Assembly (NCBI GenBank): GCA_002329155.1
Contig: DCXY01000002.1
Span: forward strand, 1 to 64,000
From: Stenotrophomonas sp. UBA2124
Lineage (GTDB): Bacteria; Pseudomonadota; Gammaproteobacteria; Xanthomonadales; Xanthomonadaceae
Direction: 5' to 3'
DNA length: 64,000 nt
The notes under the pieces are model-generated. The model saw only the letters and a list, made by a program, of their open reading frames with translations. It made no database searches and was not told the origin of the DNA. The translations under genes were made by a program, and so were the position numbers. Positions 51,529 through 59,905 of the stretch are shown here, piece after piece; the stretch's first letter is position 1, and each line of letters starts with the position of its first letter.

Positions 51529-52995
51529 TTGGACACTCCCCTGTTCCCACTGTTTGCTGACCTGCAGCGCCGGTCCGTGCTGGTGGTGGGGGGCGGCGCG
51601 GTAGCCGAGCGCAAGGCACTGGCCCTGCTGCATGCCGGGGCGCTGCCCCTGGTTGGCGCCCCCACCCTCAGCCCACGGCTGGCACAACTGGCCGGTGAAG
51701 GCCGCCTGCAGTGGCTGCAAGGCAGCTTCCAGCCCCGCTGGCTGCAGGGTGATATCTGGCTGGTCATCGCCGCCACCGACGACAACACCGTCAACCGCGC
51801 CGTGGCCGAGGCCGCCACCGCCCAGCGGCTGTGGGTGAACGTGGTGGACGACGCCCGCCTGTCCAGCTTCCATGTGCCGGCGGTGGTCGAACGCGGCCCG
51901 CTGCAGATCGCCGTGTCCAGCGGCGGCGCAGCGCCAATGGTGGCCCGGCATGTGCGCCGCCAGCTGGAGCAGATGTTCGACCAGAGCTGGGGCGAGCTGA
52001 CCCGCCTGCTGGGCCGGCACCGTACGCGCATCCGCCGCCGCTTTCCGGAGCTGGGCGAGCGCCGCCGCTTCTTCGACCGGTTGATCGAAGGCCCCTTGCT
52101 GGGCCTGCTGCGGCGCCGCCAGGACAGTGCCGCGCAGGTACTGCTGTCGCACGCGCTGGTGGAGCGGCACCCGGTGGCGGCCAGCGGTTCGGTCACGCTG
52201 GTCGGCGCCGGTTCGGGCGACCCTGCCCTGCTGACGCTGGGCGCGCTGCGCGCCATGAACCAGGCCGACGTGGTGCTGCATGACCGCCTTGTCAGCACCG
52301 ACGTGCTGCAGTTGGGCCGGCGCGACGCCGAGTACATCGAAGTAGGCAAATCCGCCAACGGCCACAGCACCGCGCAGGACGACATCCATGCGCTGATGCT
52401 GCAGCACGCACGCGCTGGCCGCCGCGTGGTGCGGCTCAAGGGCGGCGATGCCTTCGTGTTCGGCCGTGGCGGCGAAGAACTGCAGTTCCTGCGCGGCCAT
52501 GGCATTCCCTATGAGGTGGTGCCCGGCATCACCGCAGCACTGGCGTGCGCCGCCTATGCCGGCATTCCACTGACCCATCGTGACCATGCGCAGCAGCTGC
52601 GCCTGGTCACCGCGCACTGCCGCGATTCGCTGGACACGCTGGACTGGCAGGCGCTGGCTCAGCCACGCCAGACGCTGGTGTTCTACATGGGTGTGGCAGC
52701 GCTGGAGCAGATCCAGCAGCAGCTTTCCGATGCCGGCCTGCCTGCCAGCACCCCCTTCGCCCTGATCGAGAACGGCTCGCGCGCCAACCAGCGCGTACTC
52801 ACCGGCACCCTGCAGCAGCTGGCCAGCAGTGCACGCACCCGGCAGCTGCGCTCACCGGCGCTGCTGGTGCTGGGCGAGGTGGCCGCGCTGGCCGATGAAC
52901 TGCACTGGTTTGGCAGCATGCCCTTACACGCGGGCGCAACCTCACCCTCACCTTCCGCAAAGACGACGCCACCGACACTGGCCGACGCCGCCTGA
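51529..52995 (+). CDS. cysG: CysG siroheme synthase
   Basis: CysG makes siroheme from uroporphyrinogen III for CysI. The N-terminal bifunctional dehydrogenase/ferrochelatase half has VLVVGGGAVAERKALALL, VIAATDDNTVNRAVAEAA and SSGGAAPMVARHVR (about 17-160). The C-terminal SAM methyltransferase half has VTLVGAGSGDPALLTLGALRAMNQADVVLHDRLV, VRLKGGDAFVFGRGGEEL, GIPLTHRDHAQ and VFYMGVAALEQI. At 488 residues it is slightly longer than E. coli CysG (457) because of a Ser/Pro-rich tail. No ATG exists at the N-terminus; the TTG at 51529 is the likely start, with no obvious ribosome site, so leaderless or weak initiation is possible. cysK follows 20 bases later. Confidence 0.94.
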   Translation: MDTPLFPLFADLQRRSVLVVGGGAVAERKALALLHAGALPLVGAPTLSPRLAQLAGEGRLQWLQGSFQPRWLQGDIWLVIAATDDNTVNRAVAEAATAQRLWVNVVDDARLSSFHVPAVVERGPLQIAVSSGGAAPMVARHVRRQLEQMFDQSWGELTRLLGRHRTRIRRRFPELGERRRFFDRLIEGPLLGLLRRRQDSAAQVLLSHALVERHPVAASGSVTLVGAGSGDPALLTLGALRAMNQADVVLHDRLVSTDVLQLGRRDAEYIEVGKSANGHSTAQDDIHALMLQHARAGRRVVRLKGGDAFVFGRGGEELQFLRGHGIPYEVVPGITAALACAAYAGIPLTHRDHAQQLRLVTAHCRDSLDTLDWQALAQPRQTLVFYMGVAALEQIQQQLSDAGLPASTPFALIENGSRANQRVLTGTLQQLASSARTRQLRSPALLVLGEVAALADELHWFGSMPLHAGATSPSPSAKTTPPTLADAA

Positions 52996-53015
52996 CATTC
53001 CCAGGAGAATCCCCC

Positions 53016-53975
53016 ATGGCCATCTACAACAGTATTCTGGAAACCATCGGCAACACCCCGGTGGTCAAGCTCAACCGGCTGGCACCGGCCGGCGTGGACG
53101 TGTACGCCAAGGTTGAATCGTTCAACCCGGCCGGCTCGGTCAAGGACCGCCTGGCCCTGGCCATCATTCTGGACGCCGAGAAAAAGGGCCTGATCAAGCC
53201 CGGCGACACCATTGTGGAAGCCACCTCCGGCAACACCGGCGTGGCGCTGGCCATGGTGGCCGCCGCACGCGGCTACAAGTTCGTGGCGACCATGGTGGAA
53301 ACCTTCTCGGTGGAACGCCGCAAGCTGATGCGCGCCTACGGTGCCAAGGTGATCCTGACCCCGGCAGCCGAGCGCGGCACCGGCATGGTGCGCAAGGCCA
53401 AGGAGCTGGCCGATGCACACGGCTGGTTCCTTGCCAGCCAGTTCGCCAACCCGGCCAACCCGGCCTTCCACCGCCAGACCACGGCAGCGGAAATCCTGCG
53501 CGATTTCGCCGGCCGGCGGCTGGACTATTTCGTCAGCGGCTGGGGCACCGGCGGCACCCTCACCGGCGTCGGCGAGATGCTGAAGCTGGCCCGCCCGGAC
53601 ACGCGCATCATCGCCACCGAACCCGCTGGCGCGGCGCTGCTGGCCGGCAAGGAGTTCACCCCGCACAAGATCCAGGGCTGGACCCCGGACTTCGTGCCGG
53701 ACGTGCTCAACCGCGAGGTCTATGACGAGCTGTACGCGGTGCAGGACGAGCGCGCCATTGAAACCTCGCGCTGCCTGGCCGCCGAGGAAGGCATCTTCGT
53801 GGGCATCTCCTCCGGCGCCACCGTGGCCACCGCGCTGGACGTGGCGGCCCGGGCCGAAGCCGGCTCGGTGATCCTGGCCATGCTGCCGGACACGGGCGAA
53901 CGCTACTTCTCCACCCCGCTGTTTGCCGACATCAACGAAGGCTCGGACGACGACTGGCTGGCCGGTCTTCCGTAA
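53016..53975 (+). CDS. cysK: CysK cysteine synthase A (O-acetylserine sulfhydrylase)
   Basis: CysK makes cysteine from O-acetylserine and sulfide with PLP. The 319-residue protein has the PLP Lys in FNPAGSVKDRLALAIILDAEKKG, the substrate loop EATSGNTGVALAM, the phosphate-binding GWGTGGTLTGVGEML, and GIFVGISSGATVATAL near the end. An AGGAGA ribosome site lies upstream of the ATG. It closes the pathway from sulfate to cysteine encoded in this region and is probably cotranscribed with cysG. Confidence 0.95.
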   Translation: MAIYNSILETIGNTPVVKLNRLAPAGVDVYAKVESFNPAGSVKDRLALAIILDAEKKGLIKPGDTIVEATSGNTGVALAMVAAARGYKFVATMVETFSVERRKLMRAYGAKVILTPAAERGTGMVRKAKELADAHGWFLASQFANPANPAFHRQTTAAEILRDFAGRRLDYFVSGWGTGGTLTGVGEMLKLARPDTRIIATEPAGAALLAGKEFTPHKIQGWTPDFVPDVLNREVYDELYAVQDERAIETSRCLAAEEGIFVGISSGATVATALDVAARAEAGSVILAMLPDTGERYFSTPLFADINEGSDDDWLAGLP

Positions 53976-54348
53976 GCTCCGCCCCTTGGGCATGCCTGAC
54001 CAACGCCGAATCTCAGCTGAGAGCCCCTCGCCCGCATGCGGGAGAGGGGTTGGGGTGAGGGCAGCGAAGTCAGAGGAAGGCAATGCGCTGCAGGTGGCGT
54101 CCATAAGTGGACTTCAACCCCCAAAGCACCAATAGCGCCCTCGTCCGCCCCTTCGGGGCACCTTCCCCCAGAACGGGGCCGCAGGACCCACAAACGGGAG
54201 AGAGTGATCTACGCCTTCCTGACTGCCTGGCAGTTCGGCTGAGATTCGACACTGATCAGACCGGGCATAAAGGCAGCCCAGCGGCTGCCTTCGCAACCCC
54301 TTCGCCGGTCTCCGCCACACCGCTGCTTCAACGGCCCAACCCACAGGG
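53976..54348. other. Repeat-like intergenic region between cysK and the NarL-type regulator
   Basis: About 370 non-coding bases. There is a palindromic block CCCGCATGCGGG (about 54030-54042) within GAGCCCCTCG...GAGAGGGG, a GC-rich inverted block (GCCCCTTCGGGGC near 54152), and an exact 10-bp inverted repeat GAATCTCAGC (54008-54017) / GCTGAGATTC (54238-54247) that brackets ~240 bases. The terminator of the convergent regulator gene is at 54269-54291. A related CGGCTGAGACTCGAC occurs at 27382-27396. Confidence 0.65.
54269..54291 (-). terminator. Terminator of the NarL-type regulator gene
   Basis: Minus-strand stem AAGGCAGCC-GCTG-GGCTGCCTT with a following TATG, about 60 bases downstream of the stop codon. 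Confidence 0.7.
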
Positions 54349-54954
54349 TCAACGCAGCACCCCAAGCTCCAACGCCAACCGGTGCAGGTCCAGATCATTC
54401 CTCATCTGCAGCTTGGCGCGCACTGCTTTGCGGTGCTGGTAGACGGTCTTGTCGCTGATGCCATGTTCCAGCGCGATCTGTTTGGGCGTCTGCCCTTGCG
54501 CCAAGCGCAGGAACACATCGCGCTCGCGCTCGGTCAGCAGTTCCAGCCCGGTCGGCTGGCAACGCTGCCCCAGGTCAGAGCTCAGGTAACGCTGCCCGGA
54601 AGCCACCGCCCGCAGCGCATCCGGCAGCTCCCGATGTGCGGCCCCCTTGCTCACATACCCGATGGCACCACGGGAAAACGCCTCGGATATCCAGGGCTCG
54701 CTGTCATGCATGCTCAGGACGAGGATGAGCATTTCCGGTTGCCGCTGGTGCATTTCACTGATCAGTGCCATGCCCCCGCCTGGCAGCGACAGATCCAGCA
54801 CCAGGACATCCGGCCTCGACGTGACTGCCGCGTCACGCGCGCCGTCGGCACCGTCACACTCGGCCACGATGCAGAAACCAGGTTCGTCCTCGATCAGCGC
54901 ACGGAACCCCTTGCGGACAATGGCGTGATCGTCCGCCATGACAATTCGGATCAT
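54349..54954 (-). CDS. NarL/UhpA-family response regulator
   Basis: This 201-residue regulator has a receiver domain (IRIVMADDHAIVRKGFRAL; acceptor Asp54 in LVLDLSLPGGG; VSKGAAHRE) and a LuxR-type helix-turn-helix (LTERERDVFLRLAQGQTPKQIALEHGISDKTVYQHRKAVRAKL). It is divergent from the MASE1-like kinase at 55003 with only 48 bases between starts, so the two are very likely a pair under a shared control region. The target genes are unknown; UhpA-like regulators often control a nearby transporter, but none is adjacent here. Confidence 0.9.
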   Translation of the reverse strand: MIRIVMADDHAIVRKGFRALIEDEPGFCIVAECDGADGARDAAVTSRPDVLVLDLSLPGGGMALISEMHQRQPEMLILVLSMHDSEPWISEAFSRGAIGYVSKGAAHRELPDALRAVASGQRYLSSDLGQRCQPTGLELLTERERDVFLRLAQGQTPKQIALEHGISDKTVYQHRKAVRAKLQMRNDLDLHRLALELGVLR

Positions 54955-55002
54955 TGCCGCAGCCTAACAGCTGCCATGCATCAAGCCATCTGAAAATTTC
55001 CG

Positions 55003-56562
55003 ATGGCCAACCCGCTGCCAGAAGCCAACGGCTACCATGCCGCGATGACCTTCACCCTCCCCGCCTGGGGCAGGAACCTGCTGCTGGTTGCCCTCTATCC
55101 AGTGCTGCACGGGCTGCTGCTCCTTCCCGCCAATGTGGTGTGGCATCCGCCGGCCGGCCTGCGCTTCGCGTTGATGATGCTGTTGCCGCCACGGTGGTGG
55201 CTGCCAATGGTGGCATGGCTGGCACTGAGCCATGAGCTGGCGGGTCAAGCGGAAGACTGGCGTGGCATCGTCGCGTTCACCGCGCACTTCATCGCCGTCA
55301 GCTGCGGCCCCTGGCTGCTGCGTCGTCGCCGCATCCATGCGCTGGACTCCATCAACACGCAGGGTTGGCTGCTGGGGGCAATGCTGCTGTCTTCCGCATG
55401 CAATGCACTACAGATTCTCTGTTGGCCACCGGCATGGGCTGCCGGCATGCCGCGTGGCGAGCTGTTCCTGCAGGTCACCCTGGGCGACTTCGTGGGCATG
55501 ATCCTCATCGTGCCGCTGGTCCTCATCCTGTTGCGGCTGCGGCCGGACAATGACCAGCTGTCTCGTTGGCGCATCGATATCCCGCTGGTGGTGCTCCCCG
55601 TTCTGGCCTGCATCGTCCTGGTACTGATCCAGGCACCGCAGGCCCGCAGCTACCTGTTTGCCGCCAGCCTGTCGTTGCCGCTGGGCATCTACATGGCATT
55701 CCGCAGCGGATGGCGCGGCGTTGCCCTCTCCCTCGGCGCTGCCAGCCTGCTGATTGGCCTGCTGGCATGGCACCGGGAAGACCTTCCGGCCACCGTCGAA
55801 GGCCAGTTGTTCCTTGCCCTTGCCGGCAGCGCCCTGTTGCTGCTGGGCACCGCCGCCGACTCACTGCGTGCCAACCAACGCGAACTGCTGCGGAGGAACC
55901 GCCAGCTCCAGGACATGACCCTGTCCCTGCGCGAAGCCGCCCAACGCAACCTCGACATTTCCGAAGACGTACGCCGGTGGATCACCTCGGAGCTGCATGA
56001 CGAGCTCGGCCAGAATCTGACCGCGTTGCAGACCCGGCTGGTGCTGCTGGAGCGCCACGTTCCTACCCGGGGCCTGCTGCAACCGGCTTGGGAGATACTG
56101 GACAGCATGCGCCGCTCCGTCTCCAGCCTCATGTCCAACCTGAGGCCTGCAGGCCTTGAAGAGTTCGGGCTGGCCGCCGCACTGGAACAGGGGTCGATCC
56201 GCAGGCAACTTGAAGATGCCGGGCTGGTGTATCACCTGACCATTGAAGACCCCACCGCGCGGCTCCCGCGCCTGGATGACCGTACTCAGACCACCCTGTA
56301 TCGCATCGTGCAGGAAGCAGCCACCAATACTGTCCGCCACGCCGACGCACACCATTTCCATACCCGGCTACGCACGAAAACAGACGGCACCCTCATTCTG
56401 TGGGTGAGCGATGATGGCCAGGGCCTGCCATCCCAGGCGCCCAATGAAGGCATTGGCCTGCAGGGCATCCGCGACCGGGTGCTGTCACGCGGTGGCAGGC
56501 TGCGCATCAGCAGCGATGCGCGCGGCACACGACTACTGGTCCGGCTCAACAGGCAGCCCTGA
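55003..56562 (+). CDS. MASE1-like sensor histidine kinase (HisKA_3)
   Basis: This 519-residue membrane kinase has an N-terminal sensory domain of about eight helices (residues 15-290), resembling MASE1. It is followed by a coiled linker (SLRANQRELLRRNRQLQDMTLSLREA), a HisKA_3 dimerisation helix with the acceptor His332 in TSELHDELGQNLTAL, and a HATPase domain (LYRIVQEAATNTVRHADAHHF, DDGQGLP, GIGLQGIRDRV). The start could be ATG 55003 or ATG 55045; neither has a strong ribosome site. Its partner is the NarL-type regulator on the opposite strand. MASE1 ligands are mostly unknown; UhpB-like sugar-phosphate sensing is one possibility. Confidence 0.88.
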   Translation: MANPLPEANGYHAAMTFTLPAWGRNLLLVALYPVLHGLLLLPANVVWHPPAGLRFALMMLLPPRWWLPMVAWLALSHELAGQAEDWRGIVAFTAHFIAVSCGPWLLRRRRIHALDSINTQGWLLGAMLLSSACNALQILCWPPAWAAGMPRGELFLQVTLGDFVGMILIVPLVLILLRLRPDNDQLSRWRIDIPLVVLPVLACIVLVLIQAPQARSYLFAASLSLPLGIYMAFRSGWRGVALSLGAASLLIGLLAWHREDLPATVEGQLFLALAGSALLLLGTAADSLRANQRELLRRNRQLQDMTLSLREAAQRNLDISEDVRRWITSELHDELGQNLTALQTRLVLLERHVPTRGLLQPAWEILDSMRRSVSSLMSNLRPAGLEEFGLAAALEQGSIRRQLEDAGLVYHLTIEDPTARLPRLDDRTQTTLYRIVQEAATNTVRHADAHHFHTRLRTKTDGTLILWVSDDGQGLPSQAPNEGIGLQGIRDRVLSRGGRLRISSDARGTRLLVRLNRQP

Positions 56563-57093
56563 GATCGCAATACCCGCTTGCCGGGCCAGCAGCACCGCCT
56601 TGCACCTGTCCACATGGCCGCGCCTGCCGGCGGGCGCGAACAACAGGTGATCCGGCTCCAGCTCCCAGCCACGCCAACCGGAGCCGGCCGCATTGCGCGC
56701 GCGTTCGGGCGCCATCCACAGGCGGCCCGAGCGTTCCTCTTCCTCCCGATCCACCCACTGCCAGAACACATCGGCGTGTGCGTTGGCGCATCGCTGCAGT
56801 TCCTTCGGCCAAGAACCGGTGCACTCGCGATCGCTGATCCACTCTCTGCCGGAGAAGATGAACCTCACAAGCTGCCCGCTCTTGAACGTGGCCTGGAATG
56901 CATCGTCGTGGAAATCTCCCCCGCCGAGATAGCCGCCAAAGTAGCCGGCAATCCGGCCTGCTCCGCACTCGGACCATGAAAAGAAGTACCGGCAACGGAA
57001 GGGTGGCAGCAGCGTGGCGCCGGGATCATCCCAGCGTGTGATCAATACACGCCTGCGCTCAGCCCCTGCGCGCGTTCGGTTGTCTTTCTGCAC
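56533..57093 (-). CDS. Hypothetical protein (Trp/Gly-rich, uncharacterised)
   Basis: This 186-residue protein matches no family I recognise. It has an aromatic- and Gly-rich centre (CRYFFSWSECGAGRIAGYFGGYLGGGDFHDDAFQATFKSG), a conserved-looking QLVRFIFSGREW, a charged segment (WVDREEEERSGRLWMAPERARN) and no signal peptide or membrane helix. It is convergent with the histidine kinase and overlaps its last 30 bases. The composition (five Trp, varied codons) looks like a genuine protein rather than a shadow frame. The function is unknown. Confidence 0.55.
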   Translation of the reverse strand: MQKDNRTRAGAERRRVLITRWDDPGATLLPPFRCRYFFSWSECGAGRIAGYFGGYLGGGDFHDDAFQATFKSGQLVRFIFSGREWISDRECTGSWPKELQRCANAHADVFWQWVDREEEERSGRLWMAPERARNAAGSGWRGWELEPDHLLFAPAGRRGHVDRCKAVLLARQAGIAISGLPVEPDQ

Positions 57094-57226
57094 CCGTGCC
57101 CCCGCTCTTCAAACACACGAGCGCAGCTTGGCGCAATCCATGCCTGCCATGTCCCTGAAAAATTCAGATGGCCGCCCTTTCCGCAGCAACGGACCATCAG
57201 CCCATCTCCAGCGAAAGGATGTGGGC

Positions 57227-57796
57227 ATGAGCTCGACCGACGAACCAGACTATTTCCATTGGCACTGCGAAGTGGCCGCATTGGTGATGAACACCCTGCC
57301 GGGCAACGCAGCCACCAAACACCACATACGCAATGCACTGCGCCTGGCCACCATGGCTGCCAGCGGCCTGGATGGCATCGCCTATGCGAGCGAGAAGGCA
57401 CTTTCCATCAAAGCCGCCTCGGCAAAAGGCTGGCGTGATGCAGAACTGATCAAGGAGCACGTCGTGCCCATCAGTGAGATCTATGATCAGGTCATCCAGG
57501 CCTTTGCCTTCCCGGTCATACGCACGGGCGGCGCTGGCCCGATCGCCTTCATGCCGCCTGAGGAAAGACGGAAGAAGCTGCAGGCCGGCCAGAGCGACCT
57601 GTTCTTCGGCAACCCACGGCCGTGGCAGATTGCCAGGGTGCTGCGCGAGTGGAACGTGCAGGCCTACATCACCCGCGGGGAAGACCAGCTGCTGCGGCAG
57701 CACAAGCTGCACAAGCACATGCCCAAGGACTGGGATGGGCAGGACAAATTCGCCCGTTACCGCGCCTGCGGCATCCAATGGGTTGATATCCCGTGA
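57227..57796 (+). CDS. Hypothetical protein with EHVVPI motif
   Basis: This 189-residue soluble protein starts MSSTDEPDYFHWHCEVAALVMNTLPGNAATK, preceded by a fair AAAGGA. I do not recognise the family. Visible features are a helical N-terminal half, the segment LIKEHVVPISEIYDQV (about residues 66-82), loosely like HNH-type EHVVP motifs, and a basic C-terminal part (RRKKLQAGQ; LRQHKLHKHMPKDW). The longer ORF start at 57014 overlaps the opposite-strand gene and was not used. The stop overlaps the next gene's start by 4 bases (GTGA), so the two are cotranscribed and may work together. Confidence 0.6.
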   Translation: MSSTDEPDYFHWHCEVAALVMNTLPGNAATKHHIRNALRLATMAASGLDGIAYASEKALSIKAASAKGWRDAELIKEHVVPISEIYDQVIQAFAFPVIRTGGAGPIAFMPPEERRKKLQAGQSDLFFGNPRPWQIARVLREWNVQAYITRGEDQLLRQHKLHKHMPKDWDGQDKFARYRACGIQWVDIP

Positions 57797-58929
57797 CGGG
57801 GTGGCAGCTCACCCTCCTCGCCCCGCTGCTTGCATGCTGCGGGGCAGCGGCTGCGCAGGCAGACCCGGCCCCGGACGGGATACCTGCGCTGTCGGCTGCA
57901 ATGGAGGATGTTGCCGCCAGAAACCTCGACCCACGGGCGTTCTGCCCACCCGGCAACGACACCTACGAAGCCTGCGCGCGACACGTGGTCTTCTGGGGCG
58001 AGCAGCACACATTGATGCTGAACACCGCGCTCACCACCACCGGCAACCCCCAACAGTTGCTGGAAGAGGAAGCGGCCTGGGTGGACGATGTCCAGGCGCT
58101 ATGTGCCAATGACATCCAGTGCCTGGCCGATGCGCTGCAGGAACGCAATGCTGTATTGGCCGCCGTCCGCCAGACGGCGGGCGCCGGCGAACTCACCGAC
58201 GAACCATACAGCCCTGAGCCGGACGTTGCTGGCCCCTCCTATGAGGACGAGGCAACTGAGGACGTGGCAGCTGCGGCCACGCCGGCTCCCGGGGGCGTGC
58301 CCACCCTGGAGACACGCCCGCAACCCACCCCTGCAACAAACGCCGGCAGCGCATCCAGCACCCCTCTTGCCGGGCAATCCGGCCTGGGCATCACCCCCGA
58401 AGCACAATTGGCCTTGTTGGTCCTGCTCGCAATCTGCGTAGCGGGGTTGGTCATTTTCGCGCTGGCTGCCTGGGGCAAGGTTGTCTTCTATTACGACACA
58501 CCGGATTTTGTCTGGAGCCTTTCCCCGGCATTGTCGGTAATGCTTACCACGCTGGTCATATCCATTCTGCGCTCCGGCCAGCACTCGGCCACTCCCCCGG
58601 ACCCGCTGCAATGGGGTGTCATCGGTATCGGCAGCCTGCTATGTGTGACCGGTGTGCTGATCGCCTATTTCAATGCGATCCGCTACAACCGCAGCCTGTT
58701 GGTCGGCCTGGTGATCGGCAGCTGCAAGACGCTGGTCGCGTCGTTCATGATCCTGTCGCTGTTTGCCAATGGCGGCCGGCGGTTCAACGAGGATTTCCAT
58801 AAACAGAGTACGCGTGGCCGCAAGCAGCGTTCGGATGCGAAGTTCGCCTTCGCCGTACTCGCCTCGCTATGGGTAGCCCTGGTCAATGGCGAGCGTGTCT
58901 ACAGGAACAAGGGCTGGCAATACCGCTGA
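57793..58929 (+). CDS. Hypothetical membrane protein with Cys-rich periplasmic N-terminus
   Basis: This roughly 378-residue protein (GTG start) has a signal-like N-terminus (about 1-22), a periplasmic domain with paired cysteines (AFCPPGNDTYEACARHVVFW and ALCANDIQCLADALQERNAV) in a pattern loosely like LprI N-terminal domains, and a Pro/Ala-rich spacer (about 140-195). Four hydrophobic helices follow (near 203-230, 240-260, 275-297, 302-325), then a basic tail (KQSTRGRKQRSDAKF). Coupled to the upstream EHVVPI protein by a 4-base overlap. No function can be assigned; a sensory or transport-assisting role is a guess. Confidence 0.62.
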   Translation: MTGWQLTLLAPLLACCGAAAAQADPAPDGIPALSAAMEDVAARNLDPRAFCPPGNDTYEACARHVVFWGEQHTLMLNTALTTTGNPQQLLEEEAAWVDDVQALCANDIQCLADALQERNAVLAAVRQTAGAGELTDEPYSPEPDVAGPSYEDEATEDVAAAATPAPGGVPTLETRPQPTPATNAGSASSTPLAGQSGLGITPEAQLALLVLLAICVAGLVIFALAAWGKVVFYYDTPDFVWSLSPALSVMLTTLVISILRSGQHSATPPDPLQWGVIGIGSLLCVTGVLIAYFNAIRYNRSLLVGLVIGSCKTLVASFMILSLFANGGRRFNEDFHKQSTRGRKQRSDAKFAFAVLASLWVALVNGERVYRNKGWQYR

Positions 58930-59111
58930 GCTTCGCCGCCCAGCGGTGTGTCAGACCCGGCATTTTTCATGTAACTGAAATTACCGTTCCCCGCTCCGCC
59001 GGCAAGCGGATCGCAGCCCATGAGACAGCCAGGGTGCACACTGCCAGCCGGCGGACCCATCGCGTGCAGTCGTCACGCATTTCTCATACGGGGAACAGGA
59101 AGATCAGCGCC

Positions 59112-59699
59112 ATGAACATTGAAGTCTGGCAGGGTGACATCACCGAACTGGCAGTTGACGCCATCGTCAATGCTGCCAATGAAACCCTGCTTGGTGGTGG
59201 CGGTGTGGATGGTGCCATCCACCGTGCCGCCGGCCCCGCACTACTGGCCGAATGCCAGCGTCTGCCGGAACTGCGCCCGGGCGTACGCTGCCCCACCGGT
59301 GAGGTCCGCGCCACCGGCGGCCACGCGCTGCGCGCGCGGCATGTGTTCCATACCGTTGGCCCGGTTTGGCGGGATGGCCGTCATGATGAGGCGGCTTTGC
59401 TGGCCAACTGCTACTGGCAGTCGCTGCGGCTGGCCGAACAGATGGCGCTGGATTCCATCGCCTTCCCGGCCATCAGCTGCGGGGTGTATGGCTTCCCGCT
59501 GCACCAGGCGGCCAACATCGCCATCACCGAAACCACCACCTGGCAGAAGAGCCACGCACGCCCGCTGCGCATCGTGCTGGTGGCCTACAACGCGGCGGCC
59601 TTCAAGGTGTACCAGCAGGCGCTGGCCAGCACCGGCCTGCTCACCGAAAACGCACCGCCCATGCTTCCCCCGTCCGCCGGGCTGGCTGCCGCGCACTGA
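59112..59699 (+). CDS. Macrodomain protein (ADP-ribose/O-acetyl-ADP-ribose deacetylase-like)
   Basis: This 195-residue protein has a single macrodomain: VWQGDITELAVDAIVNAANETLLGGGGVDGAIHRAAGPAL at the start, then TGEVRATGGHALRARHVFHTVGPVW and FPAISCGVYGFPLHQAANIAI. The ADP-ribose-binding Asn-Ala-Ala-Asn and Gly loops are intact, as in E. coli YmdB, which removes O-acetyl or ADP-ribose groups. The ATG at 59112 is preceded by GGAAG; the ORF extends upstream without relation to the family. It lies 183 bases after the hypothetical membrane gene and may be independent of it. Confidence 0.9.
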   Translation: MNIEVWQGDITELAVDAIVNAANETLLGGGGVDGAIHRAAGPALLAECQRLPELRPGVRCPTGEVRATGGHALRARHVFHTVGPVWRDGRHDEAALLANCYWQSLRLAEQMALDSIAFPAISCGVYGFPLHQAANIAITETTTWQKSHARPLRIVLVAYNAAAFKVYQQALASTGLLTENAPPMLPPSAGLAAAH

Positions 59700-59714
59700 G
59701 CCGGCGCTCCACGC

Positions 59715-59831
59715 GTAGCCCGGGTAAGCGCCAGCGCATCCGGGAAAGCGGGGAACCGGGAACAAGGAACGGGGAGGCGGAGTAAGCCTTCTGCGAACGG
59801 CCCCGGGTGCGCTGGCGCTTACCCGGGATAC
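59715..59831. repeat. Inverted pair of GTAG-type REP elements (SMAG-like)
   Basis: GTAGCCCGGGTAAGCGCCAG... at 59715-59744 is mirrored by ...CTGGCGCTTACCCGGGATAC at 59802-59831, about 57 bases apart. The second copy ends GATAC instead of GCTAC. The pair sits between the convergent macrodomain and aldolase genes, as the pair at 17651 sits between convergent coaE and the kinase gene. Confidence 0.75.
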
Positions 59832-59855
59832 GGATCGCACAGCCACCCCAAAAGA

Positions 59856-59881
59856 AAACACCGGCACGTGGCCGGCGTTTT
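59856..59881 (-). terminator. Aldolase terminator
   Basis: On the minus strand AAAACGCCGGCCACGTGCCGGTGTTTTC forms a stem with a T-rich end (GTTTTCTTTT), about 25 bases downstream of the aldolase stop. Confidence 0.75.
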
Positions 59882-59905
59882 CCATGCTTCAGCGGCAGCG
59901 GGCGA

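Noticed and set aside
58869..59111. N-terminal extension of the macrodomain protein
   Set aside because: The 81 extra codons overlap the previous gene and lack family similarity; the ATG at 59112 has a ribosome site.
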